Part shown: piece after piece, positions 7,936-16,533 of the stretch | Numbering within the stretch: position 1 is the stretch's first letter | Layout: each line of letters starts with the position of its first letter | DNA from: JBBRMW01 sp965246845 | Lineage (GTDB): Bacteria > Chloroflexota > Anaerolineae > Aggregatilineales > UBA2796 | DNA length: 64,000 nucleotides | Direction: 5' to 3' | NCBI GenBank assembly: GCA_965246845.1 | Contig: CBDFFR010000012.1 | Location: 372,001 to 436,000 of the forward strand | The notes under the pieces: model-generated | The model's database searches: none | What the model saw: the letters and a program-made list of their open reading frames with translations, nothing else | Told to the model about the DNA's origin: nothing | Translations under genes and position numbers: made by a program

Positions 7936-9251
7936 GTTCATCCGTCATGTCCCAACTGCGCTGCCTGCGCTGTGATGCGACCTACACCACGCGCGAGCAG
8001 GTCTATACGTGTCGCAGGTGCGGCGGCTTGCTCGATGTCGAACATGATATGAATGCGCTCAAAAAGGTCGTCAGCCGCGAATTGTTCGATAGCCGCCTCG
8101 GTGCGCTCGACGCGCCCTACAATAGCGGTGTGTGGCGCTACAAAGAGATGATCTTTCCCGATGCGCCGGATGAGCAGGTCGTCACGCGCGGCGAAGGCAA
8201 CACAAATCTGTATCGCGCCCCGAAAGGGCTGGCCGCGTGGGTCGGTGCGAACGCGCTGCAACTCAAGCACGAGGGCGAGAACCCGACCGGATCATTCAAG
8301 GATCGCGGGATGACGGGCGGCGTGACGCACGCGGTCCTCGTTGGGGCGACGAGCGTAGCCTGCGCCTCGACGGGCAATACCTCCGCTGCGATGGCGTCCT
8401 ATGCGGCGCTGGCCGGGCTGCAAGGGCTGGTCTTTTTCCCGCTCGGCAAAATTTCGATGGGCAAGCTGGCGCAATCCATCGCCTATGGTGCGACAAGCGT
8501 ACAGGTGCGCGGCGACTTCGATAAATGCCTCGAAATCGTGCGCGAATCATGTGCGCAGTTCGGCCTCTACCTGCTCAATTCGGTAAATCCGTTCCGGCTG
8601 GAAGGCCAGAAGAGCATCGTGATCGAGATCATCCAGCAGCGCAAATGGCGCGTACCGGATTGGATCGTGCTGCCCGGTGGCAACCTCGGCAACACGGCGG
8701 CCTTCGGGAAGGGCTTGCATGAACTGCACGAACTCGGCCTGATTGATCGAATGCCGCGCATCGCTGTGGTGCAGGCTGAAGGCGCGTCACCCTTCTATCA
8801 GAGCTACAAATCCGATTTCGAGGAACCGCTTATCCCGATGCAAGCGGAAACACTGGCAACCGCGATCCGCATTGGCAACCCTGCGGGCTATGCGAAGGCG
8901 ATCCGCACGCTGCGCTGGACGGATGGCGTCGTCGAGAGCGTGACCGATCAGGAAATACTGGATGCGAAGGCGCAGGTAGACCGCAGCGGAATCGGCTGCG
9001 AACCAGCATCGGCGGCGAGTGTGGCAGGCGTGCGCAAACTGATCCTTACGGGCATCATCCAGCCCGAAGAAGAGGTCGTCGCGCTGCTGACCGGGCATGT
9101 CCTGAAGGACCCGGACACCGTGATCAAGTATCACGATGGAACGCTCGCGGACATCGACTCGAACTATCGCAATCAGTTGAAAGTGATTGACCCGACTCTG
9201 GATGAAGTGCGGGCGCTGCTCACTCAGGAAAACGCGCTCGTCGCGCCATGA
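7932..9251 (+). CDS. thrC: Threonine synthase
   Basis: PLP enzyme turning O-phosphohomoserine into threonine. It has 439 residues. The N-terminus carries a four-cysteine zinc-ribbon-like segment (CLRC and CRRC), followed by the fold-type II core. The PLP lysine is Lys123 in NPTGSFKDRGM, and the phosphate-binding loop is seen around GGNLGNTAAFGKG. Its start overlaps the pheA stop by 4 bases and its own stop overlaps the next ATG by 4 bases, so translation is probably coupled along the operon. Placing threonine and phenylalanine synthesis together with aspartate kinase suggests coordinated amino-acid supply. Confidence 0.94.
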   Translation: MSSSVMSQLRCLRCDATYTTREQVYTCRRCGGLLDVEHDMNALKKVVSRELFDSRLGALDAPYNSGVWRYKEMIFPDAPDEQVVTRGEGNTNLYRAPKGLAAWVGANALQLKHEGENPTGSFKDRGMTGGVTHAVLVGATSVACASTGNTSAAMASYAALAGLQGLVFFPLGKISMGKLAQSIAYGATSVQVRGDFDKCLEIVRESCAQFGLYLLNSVNPFRLEGQKSIVIEIIQQRKWRVPDWIVLPGGNLGNTAAFGKGLHELHELGLIDRMPRIAVVQAEGASPFYQSYKSDFEEPLIPMQAETLATAIRIGNPAGYAKAIRTLRWTDGVVESVTDQEILDAKAQVDRSGIGCEPASAASVAGVRKLILTGIIQPEEEVVALLTGHVLKDPDTVIKYHDGTLADIDSNYRNQLKVIDPTLDEVRALLTQENALVAP

Positions 9252-9517
9252 ACGACAACGAAGGCGCGCGCCAATTCAACCCCGAGACGGATCATCCGGT
9301 CGCGGCGTCGTTCCATGACGGCGTGCTGCGGATCACGCTAGGCGACGGGCGGCGGGTGAATGCGCCTGTGCATCATTACGCCTGGCTTCTGGATGCGACC
9401 CCGGCGCAACAGGCCGCTTTCCAGATCGGCTATGCCAGTCTATATTGGCCGGACCTTGAGCAGAGCATCGACATCGAAACCCTGCTGCGCGAGCAGGGAG
9501 TCGTGAACGACGACTAA
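9248..9517 (+). CDS. DUF2442 domain protein
   Basis: A small 89-residue protein. The core reads VAASFHDGVLRITLGDGRRVNAPVHHYAWLL followed by WPDLEQSIDIETLL, the pattern of DUF2442. Many DUF2442 genes lie beside toxin genes or DUF4160 partners, but here it is enclosed between thrC (4-base ATGA overlap) and lysC (2-base gap). The function is unknown. The strict coupling suggests it is co-translated with the amino-acid genes rather than being part of a toxin-antitoxin pair, and no toxin-like partner is visible. Confidence 0.75.
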   Translation: MNDNEGARQFNPETDHPVAASFHDGVLRITLGDGRRVNAPVHHYAWLLDATPAQQAAFQIGYASLYWPDLEQSIDIETLLREQGVVNDD

Positions 9518-9519
9518 TC

Positions 9520-10878
9520 ATGCGAACGCTCGTCATGAAGTTTGGCGGGTCGCTGGCCGCCGATGCGCGCTCGATCCAACAGATTGCGCGTGTGACGCTC
9601 GCCGAAGCGCTGGCCTGGGACCAGATGCTGGTCGTCATCTCCGCGATGGCTGGGGTCACGGACCGCCTTTCCGCAGCGACGCGCCTCGCTGAACAGAAGG
9701 ACGCGCAAGGCTATCGCAAAGTAATCCACACAATCCGTGAGCAGCACCGCGAAATTGTGATGGCAGTTCTGAGCAGCGAGGCCGCGCAAGCGAGTCTACT
9801 ACGCAAGCTGGATAACTGGCTGTTCGATGCGCTGGCTGTCTGCGACCGGGTGAGCGCGCGTCACGGCGAGGCGATGCTCCCGCGCGAATGCGATGCGGTG
9901 ATGTCCGTTGGCGAGCGGCTGATGGTCGAAATCGTGACCACGCTTTTGCAGCAAAACGGGCTGCGCTGCGCACTGATCGATAGCGCCGCACTGATTCCCA
10001 CCGACGAGCATTTCCAGAACGCGAACCCGCTCCCCGATAAACTGGAAGAACGCGCCGATAGCCTGCTGCGTCCGGTGCTGAACGCGGGCGTCGTCGCGAT
10101 CACGAGCGGCTTCATCGGCGCGACGCGAACCGGAGCCGTGACCACGCTCGGACGCGGCGGCAGCGACTACACCGCGACCCTGCTGGCAGCGGCACTGCGC
10201 GCGGATGAAGTCTGGATGTGGACGCGCGTGGATGGCATTATGTCGGCGGACCCGCTGCTCGTGCCTGCGGCGCGCGTGATCGAGACGCTTTCTTACGATG
10301 AAATGCGCGAACTGGCCTATTTCGGGGTGCGGCTGCTGCATCCGCGCGCGATTGAACCATTGCTCACGCGCCCGGTCCCGCTGCGTATCCGCAACCCATT
10401 CAACCCGGAACACGGCGGCACGCTCGTACAGGCACAGCCCGGTACGCAGCCGCTGCGCAGCGTGAGCGCCGTCGATGGATTGCTGATCAGCACGCCGGGG
10501 ATCATCGATCTCGGCCAGTTCCTTGCGCAGGTCAACCAGCTTGTCGGGCAGTCCGCGACGGGTCCGGTGCTGGTCGTTCAGCGCCAGTCGCAGGCGGCGG
10601 TCGCGTTCGTCGTCCCGACCAGCGAGGGACCCGGCGGCGTCGTCTCGGTTATGGAACGCTTGCAGGCAAATTTACACGCCGCGCGCTGGAATATTCAGCC
10701 TGTGAAAGTGATCGCCGCGCTTGGTGGACCGCCGGACCTCGCGCGCCGTGCGAAGCTGAACACGCTTGCGCAGGTGCAGGGACCGGGCGCGCAGTTGATT
10801 AGCATCGTCGCACCAGATGAGATGATCGCGGCTGTGCGGCAGCTTCACCACACGATGTATGACGCGCGTGGTGTGTAG
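9520..10878 (+). CDS. lysC: Aspartate kinase
   Basis: Phosphorylates aspartate, the entry to lysine, threonine and methionine synthesis. The protein has 452 residues, the normal length of a monofunctional enzyme. It begins with the nucleotide-binding MKFGGSLA and VISAMAGVTDRL. The substrate loop GFIGATRTGAVTTLGRGGSDYTATL is intact, followed by the regulatory ACT-type region after about residue 300. No homoserine dehydrogenase domain is fused. It closes the operon, two bases behind the DUF2442 gene. No terminator was seen after its stop, where the convergent gene at 10914 begins almost at once. Confidence 0.94.
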   Translation: MRTLVMKFGGSLAADARSIQQIARVTLAEALAWDQMLVVISAMAGVTDRLSAATRLAEQKDAQGYRKVIHTIREQHREIVMAVLSSEAAQASLLRKLDNWLFDALAVCDRVSARHGEAMLPRECDAVMSVGERLMVEIVTTLLQQNGLRCALIDSAALIPTDEHFQNANPLPDKLEERADSLLRPVLNAGVVAITSGFIGATRTGAVTTLGRGGSDYTATLLAAALRADEVWMWTRVDGIMSADPLLVPAARVIETLSYDEMRELAYFGVRLLHPRAIEPLLTRPVPLRIRNPFNPEHGGTLVQAQPGTQPLRSVSAVDGLLISTPGIIDLGQFLAQVNQLVGQSATGPVLVVQRQSQAAVAFVVPTSEGPGGVVSVMERLQANLHAARWNIQPVKVIAALGGPPDLARRAKLNTLAQVQGPGAQLISIVAPDEMIAAVRQLHHTMYDARGV

Positions 10879-10913
10879 ACATAACTGTATATTTGGAAAA
10901 GTGCAGCAGTCTG

Positions 10914-11369
10914 TTAAAGCCAGTTCTTTTTGATAACAATGTAGACCACATAGGATTGAGTATTGCTTGTGTCCATATAAACGTACATTTCATCGAGACC
11001 ATATTGTTTTGAGCCGTTTGCCTCACCGGATAAATACGAATTGCCGGGTGATATATGCCAACCTGTACTACTTTGCAAAACATCAAGTCCTCCGATTAGG
11101 CGGGGAATATTGGTCGAAGAAAGTGGACCTGTTATCAAAGTTGAGGCAAGCAGGGCATCTACATCGTTAGGTGTCATATTGAACCTGATCATTGTGGTAC
11201 AACTTCTACTGGCGCTTCTTGACTGTTCTTCTATTTTAGTAGCGGATGATGGCAGTTGATAATATGGTCGTCGATCTTGTCCTAGACAGGAACTGTTCGA
11301 TAAAAGAATTCCAAATCCAATAGCTACAATCACAACAACAATCATTAGCGTCAGATATTTACGACACAC
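10914..11369 (-). CDS. Hypothetical membrane-anchored protein
   Basis: A 151-residue protein with one N-terminal hydrophobic segment (about residues 7-26) followed by a Ser/Thr-rich extracellular part. A Cys follows the hydrophobic stretch (SNSSC), but the preceding residues do not make a good lipobox. No family was recognised. Its base composition is clearly more AT-rich than neighbouring genes, and codon use follows that. Recent acquisition is possible. It converges with lysC. Confidence 0.6.
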   Translation of the reverse strand: MCRKYLTLMIVVVIVAIGFGILLSNSSCLGQDRRPYYQLPSSATKIEEQSRSASRSCTTMIRFNMTPNDVDALLASTLITGPLSSTNIPRLIGGLDVLQSSTGWHISPGNSYLSGEANGSKQYGLDEMYVYMDTSNTQSYVVYIVIKKNWL

Positions 11370-11470
11370 TTTTCATCAATCCTTTTCAATCCAGCACGAT
11401 GAGCATGTGGACGTAACCCGGTCCATTCATGACCGGGCTGCTCGCCTGTATTCTGCTGGTGGCTGACAGC

Positions 11471-12313
11471 CTAAAAATTGAACTGAATCGGCACGGCTTC
11501 CTGCACCTCGCGCGCCTTGAACTTCGTCAGGTGCGTGAAGCCCGCCTCGCTCGCCAACGCAATGGCTTTGTCGAGGCCGACGCCGAGATGCGCCGGGTTG
11601 TGACTGTCGCTGCCGATACTGAGCCGTTCGCCACCCATTTCCTTGTACCACTTGAGGACTTCAATCGTCGGGTGCGTCTGGTTGACGGCCATGCGCAACG
11701 CGCTCGTGTTGATTTCCGGCGCGATCCCGGTGCGGATGCACGCGGCCAGTACCGGGCGCACGAACTCTTCGTAATCGCGAATGTCGAAGCGCCCGTAGAC
11801 CTGATAGCCCATGCGCTTGATCAAGTCCATGTGGCTCATAATGTTAAAGCCACCACCTTCGACCATCTCCGTCAATTCGGCGAAATACATTTTTGCCGTT
11901 TCCATGTGGTCGCGCTTCTCGAAGTACGGACGCTCGAAGACATTCTCGCCCCGGTTCCAGTGCAGCGAACCCAGGACCAGATCATACGGCCACGCATCGA
12001 GGACAGCGTTTACTTCGTCGCGGTTGAGGTGGATCTCACCGACTTCAACACCCGCTTTAATCGTCAAGCCCTGCGGACCGAACTCCGCGCGTGCCTGTTC
12101 GAGCGCGCGGAAGAAGCCCGCCACATCGTATTTCTCGAAGCACATTCCGCTTCGCACGCGGTCGAAATGTTCCGTAAAGGCGATTTCCGGGATGTGCTTG
12201 CGGAGCGCCTCACGGCACATATCCGTCATACTCACGCGCGTATCGCATGAAAAATCGCTGTGCATGTGGTAATCGAACGGGATCACCGTCGATACAGTAT
12301 TTGCGGCTGCCAT
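11471..12313 (-). CDS. PHP-family histidinol-phosphatase-like hydrolase
   Basis: A 280-residue metal-dependent phosphoesterase of the PHP superfamily, closest in style to HisJ-type histidinol phosphatases. The metal-binding start is FDYHMHSDFSCD, followed by IAFTEHFDRV; later ligand motifs appear in MSHMDLI, EINTSALR and IGSDSHNPAHLG. The start at 12313 is preferred over the ATG at 12346, because the latter lies inside a TATAAT box and AGGG precedes 12313. No other histidine-biosynthesis gene is nearby, so a different phosphate ester substrate is possible. Confidence 0.82.
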   Translation of the reverse strand: MAAANTVSTVIPFDYHMHSDFSCDTRVSMTDMCREALRKHIPEIAFTEHFDRVRSGMCFEKYDVAGFFRALEQARAEFGPQGLTIKAGVEVGEIHLNRDEVNAVLDAWPYDLVLGSLHWNRGENVFERPYFEKRDHMETAKMYFAELTEMVEGGGFNIMSHMDLIKRMGYQVYGRFDIRDYEEFVRPVLAACIRTGIAPEINTSALRMAVNQTHPTIEVLKWYKEMGGERLSIGSDSHNPAHLGVGLDKAIALASEAGFTHLTKFKAREVQEAVPIQFNF

Positions 12314-12344
12314 AACCCTGCCCTTCAAATTCTCAAACCAGATC

Positions 12345-12350
12345 ATTATA
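12345..12350 (-). promoter_or_regulatory. -10 box of the PHP hydrolase gene
   Basis: TATAAT on the minus strand, 31 bases upstream of the chosen ATG at 12313. It overlaps the alternative ATG at 12346, which argues against that start. No clear -35 was identified. Confidence 0.5.
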
Positions 12351-12391
12351 GCACCCGGTTGTTAAACTTTTGCGGATGGGATTTGGAGAAT

Positions 12392-12465
12392 GGGTCGGTC
12401 AAGCCCGACCCCTACACCAGAGCGTAAGCGTATGTGCAGGCGCGGGGCTTGACTCGCCCGGTATA
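12392..12465. repeat. Type B repeat with an inverted partner
   Basis: A perfect palindrome GGGTCGG-TCAAGC-CCGACCC (12392-12411) with its tail CTACACCAGAGCG..GCGTATGTGCAGGCG. It runs into an inverted, diverged copy (GCGGGGCTTGACTCGCCC, about 12443-12460). It lies between two minus-strand genes. Confidence 0.82.
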
Positions 12466-12511
12466 GGTCGCGCGGAGCGGAAAAATCCGATCTTTGCACC
12501 GGACGCGCTCG

Positions 12512-13516
12512 CTACTTGCCCGACGTGACGTTCACCGTCAGATCGCCATCACCCTGCCAGTTGAAGACCCACTTCGCATCGCTGATCGTCATATTCACGC
12601 AGCCGTGACTATGCTTGTAGCCATAGCCATCGTGCCAGTATGTCCCGTGCAGGCTGATCTCGTTGTCGAAAAACATCACGTAGGGGACCGCCGGGAGAGA
12701 ATAGAAATTTGGGCTACCCATCGCGCCCGACATTGGCGTGCTTGCCCGCCGCGCCCAGACTTTGAACGTCCCAACATTGGTCTGAAAATCCGGCAAGCCG
12801 GACGCAATTAGCGTCGCGAAAATCGGCGTGCTGCCTTCGTAGGCGGTCAGAACCTGCTCGTACAGGTTCACATTCACCCACTTTTCGCCTGCGTCGGCAG
12901 GGCGCTCGACGGGAACCACGCGCGCCGTTTTGCGCTGATCGATCCACTGGTTAGGACCGACAAGATACCAGTCCCACTGATCGACATGCACCGTCGCGTA
13001 AATAAAGATGCGGGTGTAACGCTTGAGCGCCGGGTTCGCCTTGTTCGGCGCGTTCGATGCGCCGGGAGCCGGGCTGGGGATCGTGGCCTGAATGATCCAC
13101 GCCATTGGATACGGCATGGATTTGAGCATCACACCCGTGAAATTGCTTGCGTAGGTCTGCTTGAGGTTCGCGCGCTTGACCCAATGCCCATCGCGCAGTT
13201 GCGCATATTCGCCCTGCACCGCACGTACAATCACGAAGGTGAAGCCGTCCCCGATGCCGCCCACGACCGCCCCACCCGGCGCGTCGTAGAGCGCGGTATC
13301 GGGCAGCACTTTGAAGAAGCTATAGGCGTTCACTTCGCGCTTGTCGGTCGCAATCGGCTCGACATCCGGCGCGGGGTTGCGGGCGATTTCGTCGAGGCAC
13401 GCGCTGCCGTTCGGGTCGGCCTCGCAGGGTCCGCTCGCAAGCGCGGCGCGTGTGGGAATTGTAGAAAGTCCGGTCAGCAGCATCAGGCAGAGGACAGCAA
13501 CGGATAACCTGCGCAT
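12512..13516 (-). CDS. Secreted L,D-transpeptidase (YkuD family), second copy
   Basis: A 334-residue paralogue of the protein at 65-1132. It has a signal peptide of about 27 residues, then a middle region sharing WDWYLVGPNQWI with the first copy, and a C-terminal YkuD domain. The catalytic signature HGTYWHDGYGYKHSHGCVNM is intact. ATG 13516 was chosen over the in-frame GTG two codons upstream. The two copies have the same layout but are clearly diverged, so this is an old duplication. Expected role: peptidoglycan cross-link formation outside the membrane. Confidence 0.9.
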   Translation of the reverse strand: MRRLSVAVLCLMLLTGLSTIPTRAALASGPCEADPNGSACLDEIARNPAPDVEPIATDKREVNAYSFFKVLPDTALYDAPGGAVVGGIGDGFTFVIVRAVQGEYAQLRDGHWVKRANLKQTYASNFTGVMLKSMPYPMAWIIQATIPSPAPGASNAPNKANPALKRYTRIFIYATVHVDQWDWYLVGPNQWIDQRKTARVVPVERPADAGEKWVNVNLYEQVLTAYEGSTPIFATLIASGLPDFQTNVGTFKVWARRASTPMSGAMGSPNFYSLPAVPYVMFFDNEISLHGTYWHDGYGYKHSHGCVNMTISDAKWVFNWQGDGDLTVNVTSGK

Positions 13517-13619
13517 GGTCACGCTCTCAATCAGTATGCGCTAACTGTATCAGAGGTTGGCGCGAATGTGCAGGGCGATTGGACGGCGCGAACATGACAA
13601 TGCTCTGGCAAGATAATCC

Positions 13620-14453
13620 CTAAACTGTCGCGGACTGCGCGAGCTGTCGTAGCAGTGTCCGTAGATTAACCTGATGCAGTTCATTGACCTGCCCGGCGAG
13701 CAGTATCCGGCTCTTTCCACAACGCTCAATATCGATACTTTTCAGGAACCTTTCGGGATCAGGCTGTGTCATCGCAGTTTCGACTGCAGTGCGGATTGCC
13801 GCCATATACGCGAGGTCACTACCGAGTTTCTCCTCGATCTCGCCCTTGAGAATTGCCTCGCCATGCCCCTGCACGATATTCTCGAAGTTGCACCCACGCA
13901 GGCTTTCGAGTGAAGCGACGAACGCGAAGTAATCTCCATCCACGAAATAGGGGACGGGCATCAGCGTGTCGCCCGCGAAGAGGATGCGGTCCTCGCGTAG
14001 CAGGATCACGGTGCTATCCATACTGTGACCGGGCGTGTTCCAGAGCTGGAACGATTTGCCGCCGATGCGCAGGTTCAGCACGCCGCGATTGAACACAAAC
14101 GTCGGAAGCACGAGCGCGACGTGCGCCAGTTCTCCCGAAGCGTTCTTCGCCCGTGCCTCGCGTCCGCGCGTATCCAGCAGGTCGTAGCAACGCGCGTGTG
14201 CGACGACCTGCGCCTCCGGGAAGAAATGCGCGCCATAGGTGTGATCGGCGTGATAATGCGTGTAAATGATGGTCGTTACCTGCGAGCGCAGCCGCGTCTC
14301 GACGAAGTGCTTGATCTCTCGTGTTTCTTCGGGGAAGACCAGCGTATCGATCAGGACCGCGCCAGCATTGGTCGCGACCACGCTGGCCGTGACCTGTGCG
14401 TATCGCTCGCTGGTGAAGACGTACACATCGTCGGCTATCCGCTCGCGCTGCAT
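13620..14453 (-). CDS. Metallo-beta-lactamase-fold hydrolase
   Basis: A 277-residue MBL-fold enzyme. The zinc motif HxHxDH is His66-Tyr-His68-Ala-Asp70-His71 in THYHADH. Later ligands include the TPGHSMDST and LFAGDTLMP segments, and VQGHGEAI near residue 180. There is no signal peptide, so it is probably cytosolic. The family covers thiolesterases, lactonases, quinol-linked and many uncharacterised hydrolases; no specific substrate can be read from the sequence. It is divergent from trpS, with a composite repeat between them. Confidence 0.82.
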   Translation of the reverse strand: MQRERIADDVYVFTSERYAQVTASVVATNAGAVLIDTLVFPEETREIKHFVETRLRSQVTTIIYTHYHADHTYGAHFFPEAQVVAHARCYDLLDTRGREARAKNASGELAHVALVLPTFVFNRGVLNLRIGGKSFQLWNTPGHSMDSTVILLREDRILFAGDTLMPVPYFVDGDYFAFVASLESLRGCNFENIVQGHGEAILKGEIEEKLGSDLAYMAAIRTAVETAMTQPDPERFLKSIDIERCGKSRILLAGQVNELHQVNLRTLLRQLAQSATV

Positions 14454-14541
14454 GGGTTGGGAGCCTGTTCTAACGGCGCGCGTAGCATAGCAAGCGCACG
14501 GAACGGAGTCAAGGAAGACGCGGAGCAGAATGTATGGGTAG

Positions 14542-14612
14542 GGGCGGACCCATGTGTCCGCCCGGTATTTATGGACGGGCTGGATAAATCCCGTTCCTAC
14601 ACCGGAGCGCGG
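14542..14612. repeat. Composite repeat: type A, type C and type B tail
   Basis: A perfect type A palindrome (14542-14563, loop CCATGT) is followed by GGTATTTATGG. Then comes a diverged type C palindrome ACGGGCTGGATAAATCCCGT (14575-14594) and the B-type tail CCTACACCGGAGCGCGG. It lies between the divergent hydrolase and trpS promoter. Confidence 0.82.
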
Positions 14613-14615
14613 ATT

Positions 14616-14644
14616 TTGCCGCGCCCCGCTCGCGATGATACAAT
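14616..14644 (+). promoter_or_regulatory. Promoter of trpS
   Basis: TTGCCG (14616-14621), 17 bases, TACAAT (14639-14644). The trpS ATG lies 22 bases beyond the -10, so the leader is very short and leaves no room for a T-box or attenuator. Confidence 0.6.
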
Positions 14645-14665
14645 GACGGCCTCAACATTGACGGG

Positions 14666-15682
14666 ATGATCATGACTCAAAAGCGCGTCCTTTCCGGCAT
14701 CCAGCCGAGCGGCAACCTGACCATAGGCAATTATCTGGGTGCGCTCAAGAGCTGGGACCGCGTGCAGGATGAATTCAAGTGCTATTTCTGTGTGGTCGAT
14801 ATGCACGCAATTACTGTCCCGCAGGATGCGGCGGCATTGCGGGCGGCCACCCGGCGCAACGCCGCACTTTACATCGCGTGCGGCATCGATCCTGCCAAAT
14901 CGTCGGTATTCGTGCAATCGCACGTCCACGCGCACGCCGAACTCGGCTGGATATTAACCTGCTTCACCTCGATTGGGCAGCTCAACCGGATGACTCAATT
15001 CAAGGACAAATCCGCGAAATCGGAAGAAATCGGCGCGGTAGGCGCGGGGCTGTTCGTCTATCCAAGCCTGATGGCTGCGGATATTCTGCTCTATCAGGCG
15101 CACGCCGTCCCGGTCGGTGACGATCAGCGCCAGCACGTCGAACTGACGCGCGACCTCGCGCAGCGCTTCAACCATCTGTATGGCGACACGTTCATCCTCC
15201 CAGAGGTGATGATCCCGCCATCGGGAGCGCGCGTGATGGGATTGGATGATCCGCTCAAAAAGATGAGCAAGAGCGAATCCGCTCCGCACCATTCGGTCGC
15301 GCTGCTCGACCCGCCCGATAAGGTGAAGAAGACGCTGATGCGTGCCGTCACCGATAGCGGCAGCGATATTACATTCAGCGATGACCCCGTGCGCGCGGGC
15401 GTGAACAACCTGCTCACGATTTATGAGGGCTTCACGGGCGAGAGCCGCGCCGCGATTGAGGCGGGGTTCGCCGGGCGCGGCTATGGCGACCTCAAGAAGG
15501 CAGTCGTCGAGGCGATCAATGAGGGATTGCGCCCGATTCAGGAGCGTTACACGCAATTAACGGGCGAAGCGGGCTATCTGGATAGCGTCCTCGCGCAGGG
15601 CGCGGCGCAGGCCGCCGAAGTCGCCAACCAGACGCTCGCCATCGTCAAGGAAAAAGTCGGCTTTTTGCCGCCTGTGTGCTGA
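14666..15682 (+). CDS. trpS: Tryptophanyl-tRNA synthetase
   Basis: Charges tRNA-Trp. It has 338 residues, the normal bacterial length. The class I signatures are present: the HIGH-like TIGN within SGNLTIGNYLGALKSW at the N-terminus, and KMSKS near residues 199-203 (DPLKKMSKSESA). The segment GDDQRQHVELTRDLAQRFN is also typical. An ATG two codons later (MTQKRV) is an equally possible start. Its stop overlaps the next gene's ATG as TGATG, suggesting coupled translation. Confidence 0.96.
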   Translation: MIMTQKRVLSGIQPSGNLTIGNYLGALKSWDRVQDEFKCYFCVVDMHAITVPQDAAALRAATRRNAALYIACGIDPAKSSVFVQSHVHAHAELGWILTCFTSIGQLNRMTQFKDKSAKSEEIGAVGAGLFVYPSLMAADILLYQAHAVPVGDDQRQHVELTRDLAQRFNHLYGDTFILPEVMIPPSGARVMGLDDPLKKMSKSESAPHHSVALLDPPDKVKKTLMRAVTDSGSDITFSDDPVRAGVNNLLTIYEGFTGESRAAIEAGFAGRGYGDLKKAVVEAINEGLRPIQERYTQLTGEAGYLDSVLAQGAAQAAEVANQTLAIVKEKVGFLPPVC

Positions 15683-16473
15683 TGATCGAACCGAACGAGG
15701 ACGCCGCGCTCACGCTGAACGATCCCGCACCAACGGTGAACGGATCGCGTGCGGTTGCTCCTGCAATACCTGCTGTGGAGCAGCCCGTCCCGCTGGAAGG
15801 CTGCCTGTACTGCCACACGACGGGTAGCACCGAGCTTGGTGAGGCGAAACCCGTCCTCGGCGCGCGCGGCGCAGTCATCCGCTGCAGCGCATGTGGCGCG
15901 GTGGCGTCCTTCGATTCGGGCGCAGATGCCGATCACTGGCGCATCCGCTATACGAAGTATCCACGCGCGGCGCGCTTCTATTACGTGATGGTGCATTTGG
16001 GTCAAGCGGGCTGGCTCGACGCCGACCATGCTATCGAGGAAAGTACGCGCGGCTTCATTCAGCGGCAACGCTTGCAGCAAGCGCAGCGCGGCGACCTTGC
16101 ATGGCTCAAACCGCACCGCATGGAACCGCCGCCGCCATTGATGAGTCCGGCGGAGACGGTGTACCTCATGCAGGACCCAGCGGCGCTGTTTCAGGGATCG
16201 AACGGCACGCGGATCAACCTGCTCGCGCGTGGCGACGGCGTGCCACAGGATACGGGGCGCTTCTACGTGACCGATCTCAAGCTACATCTGCTCGGACGGT
16301 CGCGCGACTGGAGCCACAAGCTGGCTGACATTCGTAATGCCGAGTTCAATCAACGGCGCTGGCGGATTTTCATCGGCGACGGTGGATTATTTTATCAGGG
16401 CGAAAATCTGCCCGGCCAGACGGATGCACAGCTTGTCGTGATGGTCGTCAAATTATTGATGAGTCGCGGGTAA
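15682..16473 (+). CDS. Uncharacterised zinc-ribbon-like protein coupled to trpS
   Basis: A 263-residue protein of no recognised family. Two CxxC pairs (Cys41/Cys44 and Cys68/Cys71) suggest a zinc ribbon. The following part is rich in aromatic and basic residues, and the C-terminal third reads like a small PH-like beta barrel (..YVTDLKLHLLGRSRDWSHKLADI..RRWRIFIGDGGLFYQGE..). That fold is only suggested by the pattern. The ATG overlaps the trpS stop by one base (TGATG). It ends just before a type B repeat. No function is proposed. Confidence 0.65.
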   Translation: MIEPNEDAALTLNDPAPTVNGSRAVAPAIPAVEQPVPLEGCLYCHTTGSTELGEAKPVLGARGAVIRCSACGAVASFDSGADADHWRIRYTKYPRAARFYYVMVHLGQAGWLDADHAIEESTRGFIQRQRLQQAQRGDLAWLKPHRMEPPPPLMSPAETVYLMQDPAALFQGSNGTRINLLARGDGVPQDTGRFYVTDLKLHLLGRSRDWSHKLADIRNAEFNQRRWRIFIGDGGLFYQGENLPGQTDAQLVVMVVKLLMSRG

Positions 16474-16490
16474 AAAATAATTAGTACGAT

Positions 16491-16510
16491 GGGTCGGTCA
16501 AGCCCGACCC
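16491..16510. repeat. Type B palindromic repeat
   Basis: A perfect copy of GGGTCGG-TCAAGC-CCGACCC, followed by CTACACCGGAGTACG. It lies in the short gap between two convergent genes. Confidence 0.85.
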
Positions 16511-16533
16511 CTACACCGGAGTACGTAATAATA

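Noticed and set aside
9248..9517. Antitoxin of a toxin-antitoxin pair
   Set aside because: DUF2442 proteins can accompany toxin-like genes, but both neighbours are biosynthetic enzymes and no small toxin-like gene is adjacent.
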